64,000 bases of DNA, from contig JAMJFZ010000597.1 in the NCBI GenBank assembly GCA_026225945.1, positions 4,112,001 to 4,176,000 on the forward strand, given 5' to 3'. Positions within the stretch are counted from its first letter, which is position 1. Each line of letters begins with the position of its first letter. The stretch comes from Cricetomys ansorgei. Taxonomy: Eukaryota > Chordata > Mammalia > Rodentia > Nesomyidae. Position numbers and translations under genes: made by a program. The notes under the pieces were generated by a model that had not been told where the DNA came from, made no database searches, and saw nothing but the letters and a program-made list of their open reading frames with translations. Below, in pieces: positions 1-11,057 of the stretch.

Positions 1-177
1 TAAAATCAGTGAATACTAGAGATGGAGATGTCTTATCTATCTATTCTCTCATCAAACTGTTTCAAAACTCTAACACTTTCAGTATGTGTTTCTAATTAGA
101 AAATTTTACCTCAAAGTATTATTGAGTATTTCTTAAAAACTAAAATGGCATAATTGGTGACTTGAGGTTTATTCTGG

Positions 178-292
178 GAATAGGGTCTCCATATGCAGCC
201 ATGGCTGTTCCCAAACTGACACTGGCACTTCTCTTTCCCAGCCTTTCAGGGGCTAAATCATAGGTATATACCACCATGTCTAGTGCTTGTGT
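178..292 (-). repeat. Degenerate B1-like SINE fragment
   Basis: The right part reads like the reverse complement of a B1 head ('ataccaccatgtctagtg'), preceded by a poorly preserved body. It is heavily diverged and could be chance similarity. Confidence 0.3.
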
Positions 293-533
293 TATTTTAC
301 AATACTGTGAAATCTTGATACACCACAGGAGAAAAAGGAAATACTAATATTGTTGTCACACACAAGTTTCAAATTACACACAGTAGCGAATACACACACA
401 AATTAAGAACACTCCTAATTCGGTTATGATCACATAGCACAGAAATTAAAAAACATTAGAATGCACAAGTAAGAGTGTCTAGGTTAAGCTTCTAAAATTA
501 CTCCTTGGCATTTCTCAAAAATTGTCGTGAATA

Positions 534-630
534 GGGCCAGTCAGTTGGTTCAGTGGGTAAAGGCAACTCACTTGGCAGGAGAACCAATTTATAAGTTGTC
601 CTTTGAACTCCACGTGAAATGTAATAAAAA
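534..630 (+). repeat. B2-superfamily SINE, 3'-truncated
   Basis: A tRNA-derived head is visible ('ggttcagtgggtaaaggc'), followed by the 'aagttgtcctttgaactcc' segment seen in B3-like copies. The A-rich tail is missing or eroded. Confidence 0.6.
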
Positions 631-639
631 TCTTAAATT

Positions 640-1290
640 CTGTAAATATTTTAACTTCTTACTGAAAATTAAGAAATGCAATTTCTCATTTCATTAAGAA
701 ATCACTTTCAATATATAGCTATGCATTTAAGCAAATAAACCCAAATTCCCATGATGGCTCTTTACATTTGTAAGTGTCTAGGTATTTATTGCATACATTA
801 ATCCTGTATACCAAAAGTGTATATGGATATTGATATCATTATCACATGATTCTTCAGAGGTGTGTGGGGTAACAGCACTATCAACAAGGTTAGTTTTTCA
901 GTGGCATAGCAGCATCTTCTTTAAGTTACTGTATGCATTTAAATGTTGAGAAAATATTAAAAATGAAATGACAGAATTTAGTCTATGCCAGTACTAAAAT
1001 TATTGTTCCTAAAATAAGAATTCTAGATGTGTGCAGAGAATGTGAGGTACTATGAAATTATACATAGAAGTAATTTAATTTTTAAAAAAAGAGTAACCAC
1101 TTAACTTGGCATTTTTAGCAAACTATGATAGGACTAAACACTTGTACCCCAAATAAAAGAAACATCACTCAATTCTACAAACTTATTAAAAAAAACCAAA
1201 AAACAATTTCTGTTACAACCAATCAAATGACACAAAATAAGAAAATCAAAGCACATGGTATATATGATGAGTCATATTCTCTCTCCCTCT

Positions 1291-1336
<46 letters not shown>

Positions 1337-2335
1337 TATAGCAAATAAACATTTGTTAAAAGTTTAAAACCGGCTGCATGAAGATTTTTTAAAAAAAGAT
1401 GCAAATTCTTAACTTCAAGAGATCATATCGACAGTCACAAAGATTGAAAATCAAGTTAATATTATATGATTGTATGCTTAAAGAAGAGTTATTACAAAGT
1501 TGAACAAAGAATCCCCAATAAAACAAACATGTAAAATCTGAGAAGTAAAGTATCAGGCTAAAACCAGAGGCAAATACCTTAACAACTGTTATCTTTACTT
1601 TAAGCTATCATTGCTTAAGTTACTTTAAATAGTGAATTATTTTAAAAAATAAACTGAACCAAGAGTTATGAACCATGCCACACTGATTCAACAAAGATAA
1701 CCTCATATATTTTAACTGTTTTAAATAAATGCTAATTTTTTTAAAAATCCAGATAAATTACATTTTTCTACATGTCAGCTAATTTATCACCAAGTCTTAC
1801 ATATCAGCAAAAGTTTAGAATTAAAACTATATCTTAAGAAAAACTCCAGGTGAGTACAAATTTTCCCTTTTTGATATATGATACAGTATATAAGGAAAAA
1901 ATGTTTTCCTGGAAATATGCAGCTTCAGTTGTTGAACCTGATTGTTCTTCTAAGTCAAGGTTCTGATTTTTAAAAAAATTGAAATAAGCAAAAAGCTCTT
2001 AGCTAAATCCATTACTTTATCAAGAGTAAGTAATTTAAATCTAAATCACTAGTTAATGTATGACACGAGGCATTTTAAAATACTCTTGTTACAACATTAT
2101 TTTTCACAAGGCTTGTGATACTCAGAAGAAAGTGACACAGTGATGGAACTGTTCAAGGCTGGGAACAAAGTAGCCACAGCACACATAGGCCAGTCATGAA
2201 AAGTCCTGCCTGCTGCTCAGATATAGGCAGCTGGACAATACATCAACTCCAGGAATGCTGAGCTTCTGAATCACCTAGCAATTATTTTAAACTTTCTAAA
2301 AATGTCATTATCTTTATAGTAATAATTATTATTAT
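640..2335. other. Unassigned AT-rich DNA
   Basis: Apart from the TA microsatellite near 1300 I recognise no repeat, splice-bounded exon or RNA gene here. The short open frame across 1125-1367 is low-complexity (it runs through the TA repeat) and is not credible as a gene. Confidence 0.6.
1293..1334. repeat. (TA)n microsatellite
   Basis: Twenty-one uninterrupted AT dinucleotides are visible, preceded by a short CT-rich stretch. Confidence 0.95.
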
Positions 2336-2337
2336 GA

Positions 2338-2490
2338 GCAAGGGGTGAGCTTAGGCATGCCCATGTGGAGGTCAGAGGACATCTTAGGAAGCCAGCTATT
2401 ACTCCTAACACCATGAGATCCACAGAACAAACTCAGATCATCAGGTTTGCACTGCAAGTGCTTATACCAGTTGAGCCACCTAATACACCT
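2338..2490 (-). repeat. B2-superfamily (B3-like) SINE
   Basis: Read on the minus strand it has the tRNA-like head (here 'ccagttgagccacc' on plus), the internal 'actcagatcatcaggtttg' block and the 'catgtggaggtcagaggaca' tail segment typical of rodent B3-like SINEs. Confidence 0.8.
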
Positions 2491-2663
2491 AAGAAAACTA
2501 TTTTATAAAGAACCGAACAAATTCTGATATGACTATAGCTAGCATTGTGTAAAACTGGGGGAAAAAACTAGATATATATTATGAAAATGCCTCAAGAAAG
2601 AAAAAAGAGCAAACATACCAGCATTTGGTCATTTCTGCTCTCTCCAGACCTCATTATTCTAAC

Positions 2664-3034
2664 TGTGATGGTCTAAAGATTCCCCTAAATTTATGTGCTA
2701 AACTTTAATCACCAATGTAATAACACTAGCAAGTTGAGCCTTTAGGGAGTGATTAAGTCATGATGGAAGGACTTAATTAAGAATGGAACTTAAAAACTCT
2801 ATAAACGGTCTAGAGGGAACAAGTTTACCCTTTGGCCCCTCTATCATGTGAGGACATAGCTTGTGTAACCTATGAAAGACACTGAACCATCTTGGAAACT
2901 AAATCTATGTCTTCAACAGACAACAAACCTGTTGGTGCCTTGATAGTCAATTTTCCAGTCTTCTGGTTTGTGAGAAAATAAGTATCCTTAATAAACTGTT
3001 CAGTCTGTTATTACTCAGCATAAATGAACTGACA
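2664..3034 (+). mobile_element. MaLR (MLT1/MST-type) solo LTR
   Basis: The element starts TGTGATGGTCTAAAG and ends in '...aactgaca', as in ERVL-MaLR LTRs. Internal landmarks are 'cctttagggagtgattaag', 'catgtgaggacatagc', 'ggtgccttgatagtc' and 'gtgagaaaataagtatcct'. These correspond in order to the MLT1/MST consensus (guanine-rich middle, 'ccatgtgaggacaca', 'gcaccttgat', polyadenylation region). It is strongly diverged, consistent with an old insertion. No clear 5-bp target duplication is visible. Solo LTRs of this kind are non-coding. Confidence 0.7.
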
Positions 3035-3905
3035 TACTGATTCAATAAGGCTCTGGATTAAACAGTCAAAACCATGCAGGGGAATAGTATTACACTCTAG
3101 CAAACTGCAAGTTTATTTAAGCAGAAAACACAAATAAGTAAGACATCCCTAAACCCATACAAGAAAAATAGAAGAAATGAAATTCTTACAAATTCTTCTG
3201 GCAAAGAATTCAAGAATTAGGGAACTTTATTAACTTGCCCAAATTCCAGTATATCTGACTCTCATCTTTAAATTATTCTTCAAGAACTATTTAGTAGGGT
3301 GTACTATTATCTTCATTGTGTGGCACTTCCTTCCCCAGTCTTTCTTTGAATGCAGTGTGCATGTGTGTATGGGTCCAAGTCTGATGGTGGAACTCTTCCT
3401 TCATTTCTCTTATTCCTTGTTCTTCAAATCAGGGTTTTACAACTAAACCCAGAGATAGCCTAAATTAGGCTCATTTCACTAGCCAATTTGCAGTAGGATT
3501 CCTACCTTCACCTGCTAAAGCTGAATTATAGGTAGACTATCACATCTACTGGTATTTACACGTAGACAGATGCAAACTCTGGTCATGTTGTTTAACAGCA
3601 CTCACACTCATCACTGAGCTGTCTCTTCATACTCATCAATAGTTACTTTCATACAGCTCTTTTCTTTACCAGTACTTGTTTCTTGAAACTGATTACCGGG
3701 GGTGTTATGATAACATTTAACATTTACATTCTAATTTTAATTCATACAAACTTAACTTCAATAATGTACAAAGACTCTATACTTTTAGACTTCTGTCCCA
3801 GTTCTTTTTGTTATTGATAGCACAAAACTAATCCTTATAGACTACATACCCAAAATACAAACTAATTATTGATTTAAATGCATTAGCCTTTTAAGAATTA
3901 TTATT
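3035..3905. other. Unassigned DNA
   Basis: No repeat or gene recognised. It is AT-rich with scattered short TG-rich stretches near 3355. Confidence 0.5.
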
Positions 3906-4090
3906 ATTGTGTGTTTGTGTATGAGCATTATGGGGAACTCATGCACATGCTAAAGCACATGTGTGGAGCTCAGAAGACAACCTTATGGAGCTGGTTCTCT
4001 CTTTCCACTTTACAGGGGTTCCCGGGATCAAATTCAGTCATCAAGCTTGTATAGCAAGCAAATTTACTCACTGAGCCACATTTCAGGCCT
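3906..4090 (-). repeat. B2-superfamily (B3-like) SINE
   Basis: A minus-strand copy: 'gtgtggagctcagaagacaa', 'gagctggttctctctttcc' and 'actcactgagccac' appear in the expected reverse order, with a TG-rich 5' flank corresponding to the SINE tail. Confidence 0.8.
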
Positions 4091-4245
4091 CTCTCTACCT
4101 AGTCTTTTCAATTATGTATAAAATAAACTTTGTAGTTACAAACTAAATTACAATAATTCTGGCTTTTAACTAATTGTTTTTAATATGTATTAGTCATTAA
4201 CAGAAAACAAAAATTACAGAAGTTAAAATAATATTAGCTTTTTAT

Positions 4246-4460
4246 TTTTTTATATTTATTTTGTGTGTATACCAGAGTACCTGCATGTATGTTTATGCAC
4301 CACATGTGTGCCTGGCACCTGAGGAAGCCAGAAGACAGTGTTGGTTTCCTGGAACTGGAGTTACAAACAGTTATAAGCCACAATGTGGGATCTGGGGACT
4401 AATTCGGGTCCTCTGGGAGAGCAGCCAGGGCTCTTAACTGTTGAGCCAGCTCTCTAGCCT
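4246..4460 (-). repeat. B3 SINE
   Basis: Nearly complete minus-strand copy: T-rich tail, 'tgtgcctggcacctgaggaa', 'ctggaactggagttacaaac', 'gggtcctctgggagagcagc' and the tRNA head 'gctcttaactgttgagccag'. Confidence 0.88.
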
Positions 4461-4492
4461 CCAAGCTTTTTAATTAGTTACCTACTTACTTA

Positions 4493-4639
4493 TTTAGACT
4501 GTATGTAGGCTCACATCATATACATGTAGGTCAAAGAACAACTTGTAGAAGTTGGTTCTCTCCTTCTACTACATGATTCTCAAGAACCTGTCAGGCTTGG
4601 CAGCAGACACCTTCATCCACTGAGTCACCCCACTGGCCC
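4493..4639 (-). repeat. B2-superfamily (B3-like) SINE
   Basis: Minus-strand copy with 'gttggttctctccttctact', 'caggcttggcagcagacacc' and a tRNA-like head ending 'actgagtcaccccactggcc'. It lies directly beside a B1 and another B3. Confidence 0.75.
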
Positions 4640-4655
4640 AAACGTTAAAAAAACA

Positions 4656-4758
4656 CCTTTGAGACAGCATCTCACTATATGGTCCTGGCTGGAATTCAGA
4701 GATCTGTCTTATGCCTCCTGGATGCTGGGATTAAAGATGTACACCACTATACCTGGCT
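4656..4758 (-). repeat. B1 SINE, shortened
   Basis: Minus-strand B1: 'gagacagcatctcactatat', 'gctgggattaaagatgtaca' and 'ccactatacctggc'. The middle is shorter than the usual ~140 bp, indicating an internal deletion. Confidence 0.8.
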
Positions 4759-4761
4759 ACA

Positions 4762-5060
4762 AATTGGCTATAATAGTTCACAGGGCTATTGTGACAAATT
4801 ACACAAATTCAATGGTTTATCACAGTAGAAATTGTTATTGTTCTAATGGCCCAAAGTCCAAAATCAGGTTTTTGGCATAGATGATTCATTCTGTAGACTT
4901 TCTGCTACTCATTTTAGTTCTGGTGGCTGCCAACAATTCTTGGGATTCCCTGACTTGTGATTTATCACTTTAATCTCTATACTGTCTATCTCCATCAATC
5001 AAATTATCTCTTCTCTTCAAAAGACTTTTTTTTTTTTTTTTACTGTATTTAGGTCTCACG
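4762..5060 (-). mobile_element. MLT1-type MaLR LTR, first part (split)
   Basis: The reverse complement of MLT1 landmarks is visible in order: 'cagggctattgtgacaaatt', 'ggcccaaagtccaaaatcag', 'tctggtggctgccaacaatt', 'cactttaatctctatactg', 'ctgtatttaggtctcac'. The match continues after an interruption, at 5455. This is an old (eutherian-age) element that later received a younger insertion. Confidence 0.7.
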
Positions 5061-5061
5061 C

Positions 5062-5454
5062 TGGTGGCTTGAATGAGAATGGCCCCTATAGGCTTGCATA
5101 CTTAGTCTCCAATAGGTGAACTAATTGGAAGGATTAGGAGGTGTGGCCTAGCTGGAGTATGTGAGTCCTTGTTGGAGTGTCACTGGGCAGAGGGCTTTGA
5201 GGTTTCAAAAACCCATGCCAGGCCCAGTGGGTCTCCCTTTCTCTGCCTACTGCCTGTGGATCAGGATGTAAAGCTCTCTGTTACTTCTCAAACCCTCAAA
5301 CCCAGCAGGCACTGCTGCCTGCTGCCATGCTCCTTGAGATGATAATGGACCAACCCTCTGAAACTATAAGCAAACCCCCAATTAAATGCTTTCTTTTATA
5401 AGAGTTATCTTGATCATAGTGTCTCTTCACAGCAGTAGAACAGTGACTAAGACA
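5062..5454 (+). mobile_element. Rodent MaLR-like dispersed repeat inserted in MLT1
   Basis: This ~393-bp element begins TGGTGGCTTGAATGAGAATGG and ends GTGACTAAGACA. Internal landmarks are 'gcttgcatacttagtctcc', 'gtgtggcctagctggagtat', 'tgaggtttcaaaaacccatg', 'tggatcaggatgtaaagctc' and 'ttaaatgctttcttttataa'. The same family recurs at 52974-53332. Ends TG...CA, a late polyadenylation-like region and the 'agtgactaagaca' terminus resemble MaLR-type LTRs; the exact RepeatMasker family is uncertain. It interrupts the flanking MLT1. No perfect target duplication was identified. Confidence 0.75.
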
Positions 5455-5585
5455 CATACTAATCAAAGTTTATCTGTTTTTAGATCCTTAATTACATTTG
5501 TAGACTCTCTTTTCCAAGTTTGGTCCATGTATAAGTTATGGGTAGATACATCTTTTGAAGAACATCATTCAATTTACATAACTCC
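5455..5585 (-). mobile_element. MLT1-type MaLR LTR, second part
   Basis: Continues the MLT1 at 4762-5060 in the same orientation: 'gatccttaattacatttgta', 'ctcttttccaagtttggtcc' and 'gatacatcttttgaagaaca' match the reverse complement of the MLT1 5' portion. Confidence 0.6.
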
Positions 5586-5728
5586 AAAGACAGAAAACAA
5601 ATTGGTGAATGTCAGGACCAAGGAGTAATTAGAAGAAAGGATTACGAAGAGGCATGAGAATATTTTTGGTTCATTATCTTGACTGTTGTGACAGCTTCAT
5701 GGATATATTAAAAGTTATTAAGGTGAGT

Positions 5729-5887
5729 TGATTGTGGTGGCATATGCTTTTAATCCTAGCACTTGTGAAGCAGAGGCACATAGATCTCTGTGAGTTCAAG
5801 ACCAGCCTGGTCTACATAGTGAGCTCCAGGAGAGCAGGGCTATGCAGAAAGACCCTGTCTCAACACCTCCCCTCTCCAAAAAAAAAG
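5729..5887 (+). repeat. B1 SINE
   Basis: Full-length plus-strand B1: 'gcttttaatcctagcacttg', 'tagatctctgtgagttcaag', 'accagcctggtctacatag' and an A-rich tail. Confidence 0.93.
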
Positions 5888-6039
5888 TTACTAAAGTATA
5901 CACTTTGAAATGAGAACACAATCATTTCTCATAATTGTAATTGCAAAATAAAACCATGAGTGATACTAATTCCTAAGTAGGCAATTTAAACTTAAAACAA
6001 AAAAAGCAAAACTACAGTTTTTTAATGAGTGGAAACTGA

Positions 6040-6136
6040 GGAACTATGACCCCAGAACTCCAGATACTGAGATAGGAGGATCATGAGTTTGAGGATGATA
6101 GCCTGGGCTACAGAGCAAGACTCATCCCCCAAAAAG
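6040..6136 (+). repeat. B1-like SINE, degenerate
   Basis: 'actgagataggaggatcatg', 'gagtttgaggatgatagcct' and 'gggctacagagcaagactc' follow the B1 order, with a poor 5' part. Probably an old (proto-B1) copy. Confidence 0.6.
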
Positions 6137-8163
6137 AAAGGTAGTATTGAGAAAGAAGAGAACAATCGGAGTTATAAATTCATGAATAACAGAGTGACAA
6201 TGGCTATCCCAAAGAGGAAGAAGTCAATGTAAATCAGGGAGCTTAATGCTTGTTCCCCAAGTAAGCTACATAGATCCTTGGTGAATGCTTGTAGACTCAG
6301 TGAACCACAGGAGCACCAATTCACCAACTCCCTGTGCTAACTGCCAAGTGATGCTTGTTGACGAGGCTAAGCAAAACCAAGTGACAGAATATCCAAATAG
6401 GAATTTTTTAAAGGGTACACCAAATCAGACTTTAAAACTAACATACATATGACCAAGTAATTCAGTGTATCCATCTTCATTCTCATTTACTTCATCCTCA
6501 TTTACTAGCAATTACTTGAGGGAAGAAAAATGAAAGGGACAAAAGTATGAACTCTCACAGGACTGTCTCTTCTCAGACTCTTAATAGTTAGGATTTATTA
6601 ATGCATCGGAAAATCTGCTCAAACACAAAAATCCCTACTGTATTGTTTAGAAACTGCTAAATTAAATACATATGCAAAATGCATGTTCCATATTACACTG
6701 AAAGCTTAAAGTTATACATAGTAAAGGAAATAAATGTAGATCTATCTATTAATAAACTTCATGGTGTTATTCCATGAAAAATATATCTTGTTAAAGGACC
6801 AAAAAACAATCTTTGAGAAAGATCAAGCATCTTTAATGAGGAGATTTACTAAGCAACACCCATTTGTTCCAGTGTATCAAGTTTAACTCCCATGACTAGC
6901 AATTTGATTTGGCAATCTCAATGCATAAGACAAATAATTCATAAAAGTTTGACAATATTATTTTTAGTTTGCATGCCTCTTGGATTGAGCCCATAAATGC
7001 TTCTACTTTATGTTACTCCAGGGACTGATTCCATTCAGGCACAAAGATGTTTGTTAGCCATTGTAAGAGAATAAAACACTCTGTGTAATCATTATATTCT
7101 GAGAATTCAAATTGTACATCTCATTTGGGAAAACACTCAACACAACAATTAAAAAATGACTGTTGCTACTTTGAAATGGTATGATAGATGATTAAGATAT
7201 CACACTATTCATGAAAAGTAAGCCTCTAATAATGGTTATGGTTACCTATGATCATATTTTTGGTAAGTTTAACAATTTAAATTTATTTCTCTGTCATGAA
7301 ACAAGGTTGAGAATGGTTATCTAAAGCAGCTTGTCAGATGTAAACAGTATTTACACGTTCCTTGATTATACTATGGATGTACCTTGATTATACTATGAAG
7401 CAAAAAACGTTTTAATTTTAATGAGGGAGAAATACATCTAAAATTAGAACTCAACAAAAACATCTGAATCAATTGTTTCCCCCAACTACTTCCAAACAAA
7501 ATATTTCAAATTCCACACAAGATTCTGCAAACCCATGAGTACAAGCTCTAATCTTGACACTGAATTTGGAAAATCTCCATGGAGGAAATCCATGAACCAG
7601 ATGTGAATTTATCCTTCCAGATGCATTTTATAAATATGAGGACAAATAAAACATTTCTCTACTTAAAAATACACTGGCTAGAAATAGCAAAAAGGAAATC
7701 CTACAAATCTTCGGCCTTCCCCTACTCTAAGGCATCACTCACTATACACAAAAGTACTGACAGCTGCCGATTATCAGTGAACATCAACTTCATCAACTTC
7801 ACACTTACGGTCCATTTCTGTGTGTTCAGTATCCATTTTAATCACAAGAGAAATTGTTTTAAATAACATTTACCTTCACATTATATAGAACTTAAGGAGA
7901 AAAAATATACCTTCAGTTTTAATTGAATGCCATGAATTTTAAGATCCAAAGTACATTTTTATATACAAAGAAAAAATGAATCTACAATGGTTAATGATCA
8001 AAATAAAGTTTAAGACAATTTAATTTCATGATCTCAAAGTTTTATACTTTAAAATGTCAATGGCACAAGTCCTAAAATTAAAAATTTAGTATCACAAAAT
8101 CTAATCTCAGGCATATTAAGAACTTAACAAAACAAGCAATCATAGTCTTTGGGAATGAATGTA

Positions 8164-8167
<4 letters not shown>
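6137..8167. other. Repeat-poor unassigned DNA
   Basis: I recognise no repeat family. A 16-bp unit 'ccttgattatactatg' occurs twice in tandem (7360-7375 and 7382-7397). Open frames on both strands are short and lack convincing splice signals or recognisable motifs. Confidence 0.5.
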
Positions 8168-8199
<32 letters not shown>

Positions 8200-8222
8200 T
8201 GTGCGCGCACGTGCACAGGTGT
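8168..8222. repeat. (TG)n with GTGCGC interruptions
   Basis: A pure TG run is followed by GTGTGCGCGCACGTGC. Alternating purine-pyrimidine DNA of this kind is a potential Z-DNA former. It is the expanded tail of the adjacent minus-strand B3. Confidence 0.95.
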
Positions 8223-8224
8223 GT

Positions 8225-8428
8225 TACTTTATATAGGTATTTATATGGGTATTTTGGCTGCATGCATGTCTGTGTGCCAGATGCAACAAGAGACCAGAGG
8301 AGGGCATCAGATCCCCTGAAACTGGAGTTAGAGATTGTTGTGAGCTGCCACAGGGCTGCTGGGAATCAAACCTGTGCCCTCTGAGAGAGCAGCAGGTTCT
8401 CTTAACCACTGAGCTACCTCTCCAGTCC
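8225..8428 (-). repeat. B3 SINE
   Basis: Minus-strand copy with 'gaggagggcatcagatcccc', 'tgaaactggagttagagatt' and the head 'ctcttaaccactgagctacc' ending 'tctccagtcc'. The TG microsatellite is at its 3' end. Confidence 0.9.
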
Positions 8429-9321
8429 TTTGACACTTAGATTTCCCTCTTCCATCAGAGATCTTCCAAACATTTAACAGATCCTATTAAACATTTAACA
8501 CAAGTCAAGCCAAGAAAATGGATGCGCTTCTTGAGACATCATTTTATCCAGAAGTGATGCACAAATACAATCTAGTTATAAGAGGTGTAAACAGATCGAT
8601 ATACCCTTAATTCTTATTTTAAATAACTTCCTAATCCAGTAAGAAAGAATGGCAACTCATGCACCACTGTAGATTACTAAGGCATAAACACATTTGCACA
8701 AAGCACATGAGACTGCCTTGATTTTTATGCAACAATTTTCAATTATTTAATAAGAATTTTAAACTTATTTTATCCTGGCATACAAGTAATTATTTTACAT
8801 TTAACAGCCTATTTTAATTTTAATCCAAAATTATTTTAAATGATTTCACAGTAATACTTAATGGTTACTCAAATGATTAAAATTCTAAGCTAAAAGTAAA
8901 AACTTTCCCAGGTAGGAGGTATTTAGAGGTGATCATTGTTTAATTTAAAGGATGAGGACAACTTCTTGACGGACATGGATGCTGGGATCCAGTTATTGCA
9001 ATAACTATAGAATAATAAGCAAGAATTTATGTCCTGGGCTTTAGTAAAACAATATAGTACAAGAATCACAAAATGATATTTCTTTTCCAATACCATAATG
9101 AACAAGAAATTATTTTTAAACATCCATGTATATTTAATGGGTATTTTTTTCTGTTGCGCTCATAACTCGTTTTCCTAAAAATAATTCTGCAGAAACATAT
9201 AATTGTAGATTTTAATACAAAGAACAAAAAATTAGTTAAAGAGCTCTGTTTCAGATGCTTTCTTTTCATTATTAAAAATTCTATCAAAGGAAAAGAGGAA
9301 GAAGAAGAGGAATTAATTCTC
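8429..9321. other. Repeat-poor unassigned DNA
   Basis: No repeat recognised. On the minus strand a pyrimidine-rich tract plus AG precedes a short open frame ending near 8935, but there is no identifiable protein and the signal could be chance. Confidence 0.4.
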
Positions 9322-9510
9322 CCAAGGAGCCAATGAGATGACTCAATGGTAAAAGCTATGGTGCAAGCCTAGTAACTTATGTTTTATCCCCAGAACCCAT
9401 GGCAAAAAGGGAACTGAGTCCAGAAAGTTGTCTTCTGACCTCTACACATGTATCACACTATTCCCATACCTATTATTACATGCACATACATATCATATAC
9501 ATACAGTAAT
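9322..9510 (+). repeat. B2-superfamily (B3-like) SINE
   Basis: 'gagatgactcaatggtaaaa', 'tatccccagaacccatggca', 'gaaagttgtcttctgacctc' and a CA/TA-rich tail. Confidence 0.78.
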
Positions 9511-9542
9511 AACTTTTTAAATTTTAATTTGAAAGAAATTCT

Positions 9543-9742
9543 AGAGACTGGAGAGATGGCTCAGCAGTTAAAAGCATGTATTACTCTTGCAGAAGACACG
9601 AGTCTGGTTCCCAGCATCCATGTCCGTCTACTTAAACCACCTGTCAGTCTGGCTCTAGGAAGTTCAAGGCCCTCTTCTTGCATCAGCAGATACCTACACA
9701 TACTCATGCACATAACTAAAAAATAAAAAAATTAAAAATAAA
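9543..9742 (+). repeat. B2-superfamily (B3-like) SINE
   Basis: 'agactggagagatggctcag', 'cagttaaaagcatgtattac', 'ggttcccagcatccatgtcc' and an A-rich tail ending 'aaataaaaaaattaaaaata'. Confidence 0.88.
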
Positions 9743-9959
9743 ATATTTTAAAAGAAATGACAAATTCTATCAAGGACAATAAAATCTATTTATTTAAAAA
9801 GAACCAATTACAAATTTTACTTACACTTACTTTAAATTTGAATGTCAAAACTTACTGAAATGCATACATTTTCTAGTTTGAAGACTCAAAACCTTAATGA
9901 GACAAGCCATGAACTAAAGTGTCACATTCCATATATATTAAGATTTAAGATTAAATCCT

Positions 9960-10127
9960 GGGGCTGGAGAGATGGCTCAGCAGTTAGGAGCACTGGCTGA
10001 TCTTCCAGAGGTCCTGAGTTCAATCCCCAGCAACCACATGGTGGCTCACAACCATCTGTAATGGTATCTGATGCCCTCTTCTAGGATGCAGGTATACATG
10101 CAGATAGAGAACTCAGACATTAAAAAA
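9960..10127 (+). repeat. B2 SINE with perfect target-site duplication
   Basis: Well-preserved copy: 'gggctggagagatggctcag', 'gaggtcctgagttcaatccc', 'cacatggtggctcacaacca', 'ctgatgccctcttctaggat'. It is flanked on both sides by the same 10 bp, ATTAAATCCT (9950-9959 and 10128-10137), the signature of L1-driven retroposition. Internal A and B box regions of the tRNA-derived head are present, so it could have been RNA polymerase III competent. Among the better preserved SINEs here, hence relatively recent. Confidence 0.95.
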
Positions 10128-10137
10128 ATTAAATCCT

Positions 10138-11057
10138 AATTTCTAAAGCACACCTGGCTTTTCCTTGATTTATACTCATAAAAAAATAAAAATAAAAATA
10201 TGCCTGAGGGTAAACTACCCATTCACCAACAGATAAGGAGAGCTATAATCTAATAAATATCAATTAGCAAAAACATCTTTGGGAAAAATAAAATTTGTAG
10301 TGCTCAATAAACAAAACAAAAAGGTGAAAAGAAAAAAACAGAAAAGGTAGAATCAGGGAAGCAAAATTATTTTAAGCTGATATAAAATTCTCATTTTTAA
10401 AGACTATGTATGAGACAGTTCTTCATAATAAAAGCCTACTAAGGATGCTGAAAACAAAATGAAAAACAGGGAAAAAAAAAACCACCAAATTTGTAACTTA
10501 TTAAGAGAAAACAGAAATGAAGAGAGTTTTTTCTTTTAAATTATTATTGTTTTTATTGGGCAGCACTGGGCTTGAACTGAGAGCCACTTCTAAACTTACA
10601 AAGTTAAACTTACTTTGTGTCTTTAAACATTCAAAGCACTGTTGTTTTTTGTGAGATTGTTCTCCAATGGCACATTTTCAGCGTTTTACTTTTATAATCT
10701 AATTCATTTTATTTAGATTTCATAAATATTTCCATAAACTAAACCATAAAACAAATATTAAAATATTTCATTTAGTCTGTCACTATAGGAATTTTGATAG
10801 ATTAAATAATAGAGAATATAATTAAAAATAATTTTAAGACATGAGTTAAAATATTATTTGTTTCTTAGTCAAATATTTAATTAGAGCCTACTGTGGTCCA
10901 GGGACTTAAAGTATTGAAGATGCAGTATTGAGCTAGAGAGCAAGGCAAGCCCAGTGCCCTCTAGAGAGTCAGCAGGAAAGCAAGTAGGCAGAGTCATGAC
11001 AAAGGTGTCAGATAGCTACTGGGTCAGTCTGCAATGAGACAAGGAAGTGGTTTCAGA
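10138..11057. other. Unassigned DNA with ancient repeat traces
   Basis: Mostly AT-rich. 10550-10590 ('ctgggcttgaactgagagcc') resembles a minus-strand ID remnant. 10885-11045 ('ctactgtggtccagggactt' and following) resembles an ancient mammalian repeat of the 'tactgtgtgccaggcac' kind, too diverged to assign. Confidence 0.4.

Noticed and set aside
1125..1367. 80-codon open frame
   Set aside because: Its C-terminal third is the translated TA microsatellite (IYIYIY) and there is no recognisable domain.
8935..9022. Minus-strand terminal-exon-like segment with a pyrimidine tract and stop
   Set aside because: Fewer than 30 codons, no recognisable protein, and acceptor-like tracts are frequent in AT-rich DNA.
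9960..10060. tRNA-like sequence with A and B boxes
   Set aside because: It is the tRNA-derived head of a B2 SINE and not a tRNA gene.
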